This document shows, piece after piece, positions 44,854-54,824 of a stretch of DNA of 64,000 nt. The notes under the pieces were generated by a model. It was given only the letters and a program-made list of their open reading frames with translations. It did no database searches and was not told the DNA's origin. The stretch comes from Owenia fusiformis (lineage: Eukaryota > Annelida > Polychaeta > Sabellida > Oweniidae). The stretch spans positions 9,692,218 to 9,756,217 of the forward strand of contig CAIIXF020000003.1 in the NCBI GenBank assembly GCA_903813345.2, in the 5' to 3' direction. The position numbers and the translations under genes were made by a program. Within the stretch, counting starts at the first letter, position 1, and each line of letters begins with the position of its first letter.

Positions 44854-44972
44854 GTAAAAATCAACAGGTGACCAACAAAGGGAATACGATAGGGGTACTA
44901 ATCGACGAAAACGAAAACTATGAAATAATAAGATCATCCAAGATCTACGAAGAGAAAAAAATAATTTGTAAG
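44854..44972 (+). CDS. TSP1-protease-EGF gene, exon 6: protease C-lobe
   Basis: After ACGTACAG the exon completes Gly and reads KNQQVTNKGNTIGVLIDENE, NYEIIRSSKIYEEKKIICK, ending in phase 0 at AAG|GTAAGA. The final Cys-Lys are chymotrypsin positions 191-192. Position 189, Asp in trypsin and the base of the S1 pocket, is Ile here, so trypsin-like Lys/Arg specificity is not expected. Confidence 0.7.
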
Positions 44973-45725
44973 GTAAGAGATAACACCACCCTCCTTTTCT
45001 AAATATTTTCAATACCCTGCCACCCGGAACGGTATTTAAAAAACGTAAATCACGTTACAACTGTTAATACGGCAAATACTTTAGGTGCAGGTGCACAACA
45101 TAACACCAGCCATTATACAAGAGAATTTTCCAAGTTCGCTATCTGAGTATCATCTGCCATCATCATCTTCACATATTCAGGCCTACTCTTCAACATTTTT
45201 TCACGGATTTGGACACTTTTTTCGTGCCAATTAGTTAAACTTTTCAACGCTCCTTTTAACCTGGGAAAAAGTTAAAAAATCACACGGTTTGTTTGTCTTA
45301 TGTAATTTTCTTAGAATTTGTCACATCAGGCCATTGTCATGTTAATGGGAAAACCCAAATTTTGGGTTTGTGACACAATAAATCTTGAATATTGTCATAA
45401 TTAATAGGTTGCCTGGTAACAAAGGAAACTACTGACCAAGACCATCGAAAACAAGTCAAATAGCGGCAACATTTAAGCCTTTAAAGTTGCCATGTGCGAA
45501 TCTCGTTCCGGGTGGCGGGGTCCCTATCTAGAAAATATATAAAATAATTTTTTTCTCCATGAAATTACTACACAAAGTGGATCACCCCTCGGTCATCTGT
45601 TTTTTACTTTTAGTTGAGTTTTGGTTTAAAATGTAGTTAGTTCTTTTGATTTTAAAGTACGGTGTGAAAGAAAAATGTTAATAGTTCTATATTCATAAAT
45701 TATTTACTTACTGAACGCATATTAG

Positions 45726-45915
45726 GGATTCAGCGGAAGCCCGATGATGTGTGATATTAATAATTCTATGATGGTGAATCATCTACCAAACCAGAAAAAA
45801 GTTGTTCTTGGTCTGAACAGCTATATATATCCATCCGGATGTACCAGTGCACACAAGAACTACGTACAAACATCTATTGATTATCACCTACAGTGGATCT
45901 CGCATACTGTCATGG
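45726..45915 (+). CDS. TSP1-protease-EGF gene, exon 7: catalytic Ser in an unusual GFSGSP motif
   Basis: It starts in phase 0 after TATTAG and reads GFSGSPMMCDINNSMMVNHL, PNQKKVVLGLNSYIYPSGCT, and ends near YHLQWISHTVM. Compared with the canonical GDSGGP, Ser195 is kept, Asp194 is Phe and Gly197 is Ser. LGLNSY and a late Cys, followed by the C-terminal helix (IDYHLQWI), match the rest of the fold. It ends ATG-G|GTAAGG, phase 1. The surrounding phases (0 in, 1 out) support this frame. Confidence 0.78.
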
Positions 45916-46144
45916 GTAAGGCCAAACGTTCGTCCTTTTGTCCATTTTAATCAAATCGTACAAGTTTAAACTAACTAGTCTACTGCTTTTCTTATATATC
46001 TATAGCCCTATTTACACTACACGCGGCATTCCAAGACGTCTTGGCTAAAACGTTTTAGAAAAATTATGTTGAGTTTACACCACCATTTTCAAGACGTCTT
46101 ACGAAATATGATTAAGTTTACACCTGGCTTTCTAAAACGTCTTA

Positions 46145-48118
46145 GAATATTGTATTTGGCCTCCTGTGTTTGTTGATTGGATCCAATGGGGTAAACGTTG
46201 GGGGTATCTTCCTCCAACTCTATCATTTCCAACTAGTTAATGTAAACTATTGTATTTAGCCTCCTGTGTTTGTTGATTGGATCCAATGAGGCCCATGGAG
46301 CAAACATTGGGCGCATCATCTTCCCACATCTCTATCATTTCAAACTAGCTCAATGTAAAATATTGTATTTTGCCTCCTGTGTTTGTTGATTGGATCCAAT
46401 GAGGCCCATGGAGCAAACATTGGGCGCATCATCTTCCCATATCTCTATCATTTCAAACTAGCTCAATGTAAAATATTGTATTTGGCCTCCTGTGTTTGTT
46501 GATTGGATCCAATGAGGCCCATGGAGCAAACATTGGGCGCTTCATCTTCCCACATCTCTATCATTTCAAACTAGCTCAATGTAAAATATTGTATTTTGCC
46601 TCCTGTGTTTGTTGATTGGATCCAATGAGGCCCATGAAGCAAACATTGGGCGCATCATCTTCCCATATCTCTATCATTTCAAACTACATTGTAGCTCAAT
46701 GTAAAATATTGTATTTGGCCTCCTGTGTTTGTTGATTGGATCCAATGGGGTAAACATTGGGTGCACCTTCCTAAAGCTCTATCATTTCAAACAAGCTAGT
46801 GTAAAATATTGCATTTGGCCTCCTGTGTTTGTTGATTGGATCCAATGGGGTAAACATTGGGTGCACCTTCCTAAAGCTCTATCATTTCAAACAAGCTAGT
46901 GTAAAATATTGTATTTGGCCTCCTGTGTTTGTTGATTGGATCGAATGAGGCCCATGGGGTAAACATTGGGGGCATCTTCCTACAACTCTATCATTTCCAA
47001 CTAGTTAATGTAAACTATTGTATTTAGCCTCCTGTGTTTGTTGATTGGATCCAATGAGGCCGATGGGGTAAACATTGGGTGCACCTTCCTACAGCTCTAT
47101 CATTTCCAACTAGCTCATGTGAAATATTGTATTTGACCTCCCGTGTTTGTTGATTGGATCCAATGGGGTAAACATTGGGTGCACCTTCCTAAAGCTCTAT
47201 CATTTCAAACAAGCTAGTGTAAAATATTGTATTTGGCCTACTGTGTTTGTTGATTGGATCGAATGAGGCCCATGGAGCAAACATTGGGCGCATCATCTTC
47301 CCACATCTCTATCATTTCAAACTAGCTCAATGTAAAATATTGTATTTAGCCTCCTGTGTTTGTTGATTGGATCCAATGGGGTAAACATTGGGTGTATCTT
47401 CCTACAACTCTATCGTTTCACCTCCTGTGTTTGTTGATTGGATCCAATGAGGCCCATGGGGTGAACATTGGGGGCATCTTCCTACAACTCTATCATTTCC
47501 AACTAGTTAATGTAAACTATTGTATTTAGCCTCCTGTGTTTGTTGATTGGATCCAATGAGGCCGATGGGGCAAACATTGGGGGCATCTTCCTACAGCTCT
47601 ATCATTTCCAACTAGCTCATGTGAATTATTGTATTCTGCCAGCTGTGCTTGTAGGTTGGATCCAATGGGGTAAACATTGGGTGTATCTTCCTACAACTCT
47701 ATCGTTTCACCTCCTGTGTTTGTTGATTGGATCCAATGAGGCCGATGGGGTAAACATTGGGTGTACCTTCCTACAGCTCTATCATTTCCAACTAGCTCAT
47801 GTAAATATTGTATTCTGCCAGCTGTGCTTGTAGGTTGGATCCAATGGGGTAAACATTGGGTGTATCTTCCTACAACTCTATCGTTTCACCTCCTGTGTTT
47901 GTTGATTGGATCCAATGAGGCCCATGGGGTGAACATTGGGTTATCTTCCCACAACTCCATCATTTCCAACATGCTCATGTGAAATATTGTATTTGACCTC
48001 CCGTGTTTGTAGATTGGATCCAGTGGGGCCAATGGGGCAAATATTGGGTGCTTCCTACAGCTCTATCATTTCCAACTAGCTAGAGTAAAATATTGTATCC
48101 TGGCTCCTGTGTTTGTAG
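46145..48118. repeat. ~113-bp minisatellite made of copies of the TSP1-2 splice-acceptor region
   Basis: About 19 tandem units (roughly 70-115 bp each) precede the TSP1-2 exon. Each contains TGTTTGTTGATTGGATCCAA and then TG(A/G)GGCC(C/A)ATGG(A/G)GCAAA, which matches the last intron bases and first about 35 coding bases of the exon at 48119. Most units carry GTTG where the exon has GTAG. Units at about 47652, 47832 and 48008 keep TAG. The last unit runs straight into the real exon. ORFs through this array are by-products. Confidence 0.92.
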
Positions 48119-48286
48119 ATTGGATCCAATGGGGCCAATGGAGCACATGTTTCAAGAATAAAAAGCGATATAGATTGAGATCTGGATTTTTTCCTGAATA
48201 TGGCTACCTACCAGGCCATGGACCACTTTATCAGAGTTACCAAGGGGATGTATTAAGAGGAGAAGAGCAGACCTGCACAGAAATAA
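48119..48286 (+). CDS. TSP1-protease-EGF gene, exon 8: second thrombospondin type 1 repeat
   Basis: After TTTGTAG the exon completes Asp and reads WIQWGQWSTCFKNKKRYRLR, SGFFPEYGYLPGHGPLYQSY, QGDVLRGEEQTCTEI. WIQWGQWSTC is the TSP1 tryptophan ladder, and KNKKRYRLR supplies the basic layer that stacks with it. Only two Cys are present, so this is a reduced module lacking most of the usual disulfides. The exon is 168 bp, symmetric phase 1-1, ending ATA-A|GTAAGA. Its 5' part seeds the upstream minisatellite. Confidence 0.75.
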
Positions 48287-48330
48287 GTAAGATCGTCATA
48301 ATGGTACATATCATATACATCAGACCTTTC

Positions 48331-49130
48331 ATGACGATAGGCTCCATATAGAGCCCTATACATGTAACGTAATACCTTTCACGACGATAGGCTCCATATG
48401 GAGCCCTATACATGTAACGTAATACCTTTCACGACGATAGGTTTCATATGGAGCCCTATACATGTAACGTAATACCTTTCACGACGATAGGTTCCATATG
48501 GAGCCCCTTTCACGTAATGTAATACCTTTCACGACGATAGGCTCTATATGGAGCCCTATACATATAACGTAATACCTTTCACGACGATAGGTTCCATATG
48601 GAGCCCTATACATGTAACGTAATACCTTTCACGACGATAGGTTTCATATGGACTCCTATACATGTAACGTAATACCTTTCACGACGATAGGTTCCATATG
48701 GAGCCCTCTACATGTAACGTAATACCTTTCATGACGATAGGCTCCATATAGAGCCCTATACATGTAACGTAATACCTTTCACGACGATAGGCTCCATATG
48801 GAGCCCTATACATGTAACGTAATACCTTTCACGACGATAGGTTCCATATGGAGCCCTATACATGTAACGTAATACCTTTCACGACGATAGGTTTCATATG
48901 GAGCCCTATACATGTAACGTAATACCTTTCACGACGATAGGTTCCATATGGAGCCCTATACATGTAACGTAATACCTTTCACGACGATAGGCTCCATATG
49001 GAGCCCTATACATGTAACGTAATACCTTTCACGACGATAGGCTCCATATGGAGCCCTATACATGTAACGTAATACCTTTTACGACGATAGGCTCCATATG
49101 GAGCCCTATACATGTAACGTAATAATTTCA
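48331..49130. repeat. 50-bp satellite, 16 units, with palindromic core
   Basis: Sixteen near-identical 50-bp units begin ACGACGATAG, then GGCTCCATATGGAGCC, CTATACATGTAACGTAATAC and CTTTC. GGCTCCATATGGAGCC is a perfect 16-bp palindrome, weakened in units with GGTTCC or GGTTTC. Units 1 and 9 share the same two variants (ATGACGATAG; CCATATAGAG), which hints at a higher-order duplication. It lies in the intron directly after the TSP1-2 exon. Confidence 0.95.
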
Positions 49131-49283
49131 GGACAATTGGCTCCTTCTATTCAGTAGTAGTTTTACAACAAAAGGAGGACGCAGGACATCACTTAAATAT
49201 TGAATATTTTCTGATCATGAACCTGGGTGTATCTTTCATTTAGACCAATCTGTTATCCTCAAGTGATATTTAAGGGACAACGG

Positions 49284-49653
49284 ACCAATCAACATACTTT
49301 TTCAAAAATGTTGACCTATTTTTCACCAAAAATGCAACGTTTTATTGTATTTTTGAATTAGAATGTGTTTTGAGACATGTTCTATTTCCTAAAAGGAAAA
49401 GTTGATTGCTCCAGGGACTTTAAAGATACTGAATTTTGATTACCAAAATTTACTGAAACCAATGGATAGCATGAGATATTTCAATGGAGAAATAACACGG
49501 GGAACATTAATCTTAGAGCAATTCAGTTTTTCTTTCAAGAACTATTTGATACATCAAAATAAAGAATAGTAATGAAATAAATATTGTAAAAAATGATTGC
49601 ATTTTTGGTGAAAATGAGGTCAACATCTATGAAAAAGTGTGTTGATGGGTTGA
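49284..49653. mobile_element. 370-bp inverted-repeat element
   Basis: Left CCAATCAACATACTTTTTCA, AAAATGTTGACC, CACCAAAAATGCAA is mirrored by TTGCATTTTTGGTGAAAA, GGTCAACATCTATGAAAAAG and GTGTTGATGGGTTG on the right. Intronic, no ORF. Confidence 0.7.
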
Positions 49654-50049
49654 TTGCTAGTTAAATATTTCCGAGTCCGTTTGATTTTGTTATTATTGTA
49701 TATAATTTTCTTTGAGATAGTGAATGTATTTAAAAGATTACCTGTCTCCCTGTTCAAAAAATAGTCTTAATCCAAAATATAACTGTCTGAAATTGTTTGT
49801 GATAACCTACGTGAACCTTTAACCAGGTGTTAAAATGAGAATTTTGATTAAACATTGCATTTCAGTGATAACAAGACAGTATAGGTCCTGGATAATATTT
49901 TATTTGGAGTATTCTTTAAAATAGTTCTTACTTTTCCGCAACCAGGCTAACATCTCCTTCTTATATTCAAGTCAGGAAAGGGTCAGTATGCATTAAAATA
50001 ATTGTTCAGTTGTGAAAAGCAAGAACTGTTCATAAGTTGATGAGATCAT

Positions 50050-50570
50050 TATCCCACCGAACGAAGTTCGAAGGGGGTATAGGAAAGCCGTCCATCCGTT
50101 TGTCCAGGCGATAACTCGAATACCGGTTGACGGATTTGATTCAAATCGTATATGCTTATGCCTTATTGAGGTAGAATCTCTACTCGAACAAGAATTCTCA
50201 ATATGACCGCTCAATTCAAAATGGCCGCCATTTTTCATAAAAATGTAGTAAACGGATATGGTTCAAATTTATATGCTGATGCCTAGGGAATTTCAAATTG
50301 GCCGCCATTTTTTTGTAGAAAACCATAATCTTTGATGATCAAATACCAGTAGACTGATTTGGTTCAAATTTTATACACTGATGCTAAGAGATAATGGAAC
50401 TCTCCTCAAGATGAAATGGCCACCACTTTTCGTAAAAAACATAATCTTAAATAACTCAAATTTCATATGCTTATACTTAGGGACAAGGGAGCTCTGCTCA
50501 AGAAGAGATTTTCAAGATGGCCGCTATTTATCAAAACATGTTTTGTTCGGTGAGATTTGCTGTTTTCTAG
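50050..50570. repeat. Dispersed repeat with internal ~110-bp sub-repeats
   Basis: It begins ATTATCCCACCGAACGAAGT, then TCGAAGGGGGTATAGG. Several imperfect sub-units follow, each with CCGGTTGACGGATTTGATTC, CATATGCTTATGCC and ATGGCCGCCATTTTT-like parts. A partial relative lies near 10960-11070. Confidence 0.6.
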
Positions 50571-50894
50571 TTGGGATTCTTTAACATTATTGAAATGCCC
50601 GATGATACTTTCGAAGAAAGTGAAAAGTGGAATACGCTGGTTTTGAACTTTTTGCTTGGAAAATAATGCACTGAAAAAATATACAGGGTGTTTCATAATG
50701 ACCGTCCCCCAATCCACAGGCGATCTTAGATCCCATGGCCCCATAAGTTATATACCAAAATAAAGCTTATTCAATTCTGGACTTATGATCCGAATATAAG
50801 CATGCCTGGCCTTTGGGAACATAATTTGTGAAATTATATTTGATAGCCACTATCCCCTCAATTTGTATGATTTCTGGTTACTATTCCTGGTACA

Positions 50895-51115
50895 CTGGTG
50901 ATCCGCTCGATTACGCTGGTTACCGAAACGGTTCGTTTTGGTAACAAAATGTCGGAACGTCGAAGGTACGATTTTTCTTTGTTCCTTATTTCACGCGTTG
51001 TAGGTAGAATCCCAACGATATTTTTTCTCACAAACGTTTATCAGCATCATGTTTTAGAAAATGTACATGTTTGCGAAAAATAGCTCAGAAGACAACAGAA
51101 TCGTCGATTTAATTG
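50895..51115 (+). repeat. ~210-bp dispersed repeat, family C copy 2
   Basis: It is the reverse complement of the copy at 32066-32275: GGTTACCGAAACGGTTCG, ATGTCGGAACGTCGAAGGTA, TATTTCACGCGTTGTAGG, AGACAACAGAATCGTCGATT. Confidence 0.85.
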
Positions 51116-51556
51116 CTCACGGTTTGGGTTAAAAGTGCAGATCTTAACTGTTTTTCGAAACTGTTAACTGTTGAACTTATAATTATACATACACAAGATA
51201 AATTTATTTCATATTTTCCAAGGGATAACCCTGGGTTCAAAACTGACCTTATACGACATATGTATTTGTGCTGCATACTTATCGAGGTTCTACGTACATT
51301 CTACCTTCTTAGATTCTACTACCTTTCATAAATGAATACGAAACCCCACTTTTTATTCAGGATTTAAACTTATGTTTTTCCAAAACAAAGGGCTTATTTA
51401 AAAATCAACTCCAAAAAACTGTGGAATGGTTTAAGGATGCAAACAATAAATATCTATCTGCATTATTTCGCATGCTTTCTTTTTTTCTTTTATTCTTTAT
51501 TCCTACCCACACTTGTGAGTATAAAATAGTATACATACATACAATGATAATACCGT

Positions 51557-52213
51557 TTAGTTTAATTCACTACCACCAATAATCTTCATCAATTTACTCA
51601 ATTGCACAGAATATTTAATATTTGACAACACACTTTTAAATTTTAACATATTTGGTTGTCTAATGAAGTAGCTATCAAGGAGTGTTAGTCTCTCATCTTC
51701 AAAAAGTTTACATTCTAAAATATAATGGTATTCATCTCCTAGTCTGTTGCATTTGGTACACAATCTCTCCAACCTTGGTCTTTTTTATGTATCTCCCTGT
51801 TTCTATAGGAAGATTATGATTTGAAGTTCTAAGTTTTGTTATATATAATCTAGTGCTTATTGGTTGACATAAATAGGGTTCAAAAATAAGTTTGTTCTTA
51901 ATGTTACAATATGTAAAATATGAACTTTTAGATTTATCTAAGTCTGATAGCCATTGCTGTAGGAATTGATTTTTTAGTTTCCTCTTCACCATATGCTTCA
52001 ACGCATCCCTTGATATAAACTCTTGTCTATTCCAAATATATGAAAATCCACAGTCATTTAAAATATTTTCTACTGTACTTAACCATGGTGAGCTGTATAT
52101 ACCCCTTATATGTAATTGAAGCATAGCTTTATAAATGGAACTACTTGTTGCTTTATTTTGTATCAATTTACCCCAAAAATTTACCATTCTTGTTTTAATG
52201 TGTATTTCCAAAG
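51557..52213 (-). pseudogene. C-terminal part of a CR1/L2-like ORF2 (3' portion)
   Basis: The minus-strand frame reads LEIHIKTRMVNFWGKLIQNK down to KLRTSNHNLPIETGRY. A one-base shift near 51750 then gives ERLCTKCNRLGDEYHYILEC, the CX2CX7HX4C knuckle. Layout and motifs parallel the element at 22-27 kb (SNHKLKIETGRY; CEVCNLIENEKHIMRSC). An AATAAAG/AAAGAAAA-rich 3' tail is at about 51475-51505. Its upstream continuation is at 53459-53590, separated by the insertion at 52214-53458. Confidence 0.85.
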
Positions 52214-53458
52214 CACGATGCCCATGGCAAGCAGCGTGCAGTTTGAAACTCTGACAAACTGCGCGCATATTTCAAAATGTGAGACGGAGAGGACACGACT
52301 CCCAAAAAGAGCCAAAATACGAAAAATACAAGGCTAGTCTCGGTCTAAAGATAGTACCATTCTGTGAAGATGAACTTAATTTACTCATAGTACTCAATGT
52401 TTTTCCCGATGTAAACCTAGTTATCTCAATATAAGGGTCTTAAGTAACTTCTGTGTTCAAAATTTACAGTGTAAAGTTATATCTATGTCTTTTTATCGTC
52501 ATTTGCCGTTTATTCAGCCATTGTGTCTGTGTATGCTAGAATATATAGGATCACTCCATCTGATTAAATCAGCAAAGTTTGTGTTCAAAACGATAATACG
52601 TCATAAACGTGATTTAAACATTTTTCTTGTCGAACTGCGCGCCTATATTCACATGTATTTCCCAAACTGCGTGCCTAATATTTCCAAACTGCTTGCCTAT
52701 CCAAGCTTGTTTTGTATTATTAGAAAACATAAGCGCCATACAAGGCACATATGTGTCTAATAGTAGAACCCCATAATTGAAACACTATGACAGTCCATCC
52801 ACCAATATGGTGATCTGAAAATAAAAGTTTTTTTCGTTCCTAACTTAATTGTCACTTCTATTATACATTTTGACTTTCAATATGAAAATCTCATAAAATC
52901 TGACGATAAAGCAAAATTTCCAAAGCTACATGAAAAACATCTACACGTGCCTCTGTAGAAATTCCAATGATAATATGTAGTTTTAATGGTGTATGCGCAC
53001 AATTTGTAATTTCTGGCTAAAATAGGCGCGCAGTTTGTGGTTTATTTCTTTTTAATCTCCTGATTATCTGTTTTATCTCGAAATATTTTGAATTATACAT
53101 GATAAATGTGTAAGGAATTAAATATAAAACGAGTCTAAAGTATTTGTCATTTATGTTTAAAGTGCTAGATCGATTTACGTATAAATTCCCGTTAAATCAG
53201 TGACGAAAATGCCATTAATCTGCTTATGTTTTAAAACTTAGATTCATTTGCACATAGTTTTTGCTAGTATTTGCAAGATTCGTATATTCGCCACAGAATG
53301 AACGCATTAAACAAGAAAACAATGCAGGATAAATGTATTTAAATTATGTTTCAAAATACAGACTCCAACTTAAATGATGCAATGTTCTTAGGCACGCAGT
53401 TTGTGATCGAAACAAACTGCGCGCCTAAGTAGGCGCGCAGCTTGACATGGGCACCGTG
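52214..53458. mobile_element. 1245-bp non-autonomous transposon with CACGATG/CACGGTG ends and 5-bp target duplication (Transib-like)
   Basis: The left end CACGATGCCCATGGCAAGC and the right end GCTTGACATGGGCACCGTG are inverted repeats. CAAAG flanks both sides (52209-52213, 53459-53463) as a 5-bp duplication. The insertion is proven by the split retrotransposon frame: GELGRYPL on one side continues as LEIHIKTRM on the other. Terminal CAC-x-x-TG heptamers plus 5-bp duplications are known features of Transib and RAG-related transposons. Copies of AAACTGCGCGCCTA in both orientations cluster near the ends (52225-52270, 53020-53060, 53395-53450) and at 52627-52700, as possible transposase-binding repeats. 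No transposase ORF is present. Confidence 0.75.
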
Positions 53459-53590
53459 CAAAGGGTAGCGCCCCAATTCACCATATATCATGAATGAGGG
53501 TGTGGTTGCTTTAACTCTGAGTATGTATTTACAAAATTTGAGGTGTAAGACTTCACAATTTTTATATTTTTTTTCGCAAGCGGGTTGTAC
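53459..53590 (-). pseudogene. C-terminal part of a CR1/L2-like ORF2 (upstream piece)
   Basis: On the minus strand it reads LKFCKYILRVKATTPSFMIY, GELGRYPL up to the insertion. It parallels LSFCKYILKVNKKSTNLAIY, GELGKYPL of the element at 22-27 kb. This is the 5' limit of the truncated copy and ends about 70 bp from the EGF-1 exon. Confidence 0.8.
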
Positions 53591-53658
53591 ATCCTTTGCA
53601 TTAAATATCTTCTAACATTTTACTGATTACCTTTTAATATTTTACTTATTACTTAAAG

Positions 53659-53772
53659 ATGTAGACAAGTGTCATTCAGAACCCTGTAAGAACGAGGGCA
53701 CTTGTATTGACAAAGGAAACAGCTATAAATGTAGATGCAAAACTGGATATACTGGAGTCAATTGTCAGACAG
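53659..53772 (+). CDS. EGF exon 1
   Basis: It starts ATGTAGACAAG after TTAAAG and reads VDKCHSEPCKNEGTCIDKGN, SYKCRCKTGYTGVNCQT: six Cys in EGF spacing, with C-x-D-x4-Y-x-C-x-C, the Asp/Asn hydroxylation pattern of calcium-binding EGF. It is 114 bp, phase 1-1. Together with exon 2 it is more diverged from exons 3-10 (KNEGTC in place of QNEGTC; CRCK in place of CNCK). Confidence 0.85.
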
Positions 53773-53888
53773 GTATGTTCATGAACTTGTATTTTATATT
53801 TTATCGTTGGTTACGGCATGCAGGCATGTGCACAAGTCTTATTTAATACTTTCCTAGTTAAATCCCAATTATGTCAGAATGTTCCTAG

Positions 53889-54059
53889 TGCCCCAGTCTC
53901 ATTTGCTTAAAAGTGGGTATACGGCAGCCGTAGCTTCACAAAATAGATAGAGAACATCTACATCGTACTGCTTATCCCTATTAATGCTGCATATTTTTCG
54001 TATTGGGGCAGCTACGGCCGCCGTACTGTTACCGTTGATCAGCGCTGACTGGGACATAA
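53889..54059. mobile_element. Palindromic repeat family D, copy 2
   Basis: It runs from TGCCCCAGTC to GACTGGGACA with inner arms GTATACGGCAGCCGTAGCTT and CAGCTACGGCCGCCGTAC around TACTGCTTATCCC. Confidence 0.65.
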
Positions 54060-54148
54060 TACACATTAACATACACAAGTTATATATAGTCTTCTAAGCT
54101 TTAATCATTAACAGACTGGCTTTGAAAGTAGGCGTCTTACATCCTGCA

Positions 54149-54188
54149 GAAGCCGGCTTTTGCCGTCACCATGAAGCCGGCTTCTAAA
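54149..54188. repeat. Hairpin AGAAGCCGGCTT / AAGCCGGCTTCT
   Basis: A perfect 12-bp inverted repeat with a short loop, in the intron after EGF exon 1. No repeat partner elsewhere in the window. Confidence 0.7.
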
Positions 54189-54824
54189 GACCGACATTCA
54201 AATCCATTTTTTAGTCGAAAAGGCTTGTATTTTTTATCTATATCGTAGTTATGAATCATCAACCGACCATGCTGATCACAAATTCATTCGCTACGTTTGA
54301 CATAAGTCAGAAAGTCACAAATTAACTAGATGCGATATTGGAAATCATTTATAATTCATATTAGTGCTAGTTAAATGCTTGAATATTTTTTCATGAAAAT
54401 GGAAAAGTCAAAAAATACCATAAATCTCAACATATTTTAAGATTTTTTGACAAAAAATCATTTTATGTAAAACCATGACGTGCTTTGAATCGCCAGCTTG
54501 TAACCATTTTTTTTATTTTAAAGACCATCATGGTAACATACTAAAAAGAAGGACTTTATTGCTCAAAACCGTTCTGCAGGGGTCTTTTGAAGATTGATAA
54601 ATCAACAAAATAAATCAAATCAACATGGGGCTCACTGCAAATGTGCACAATTTTTGAGGCCCCTTTCTATCCAATGGGACACTTTTTAACACCACTTGTG
54701 TAGATGTATGTACAAATGATACTACTAAAATTTTGTTTTATATATGTGCAATTCTAGGGGTTTATTGCAGTTACTGACTCCAATAACAGGCGTGTGTCTC
54801 AATATTGTACATCAATCGCGATAT

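Noticed and set aside
47540-47982. ORFs inside the TSP1-2 minisatellite as genes
   Set aside because: They read across repeat units in mixed frames and contain the WIQWG piece only because the unit copies the exon start.
48331-49130. CRISPR array
   Set aside because: The whole 50-bp unit is repeated, with no unique spacers, and it lies in an animal gene intron.
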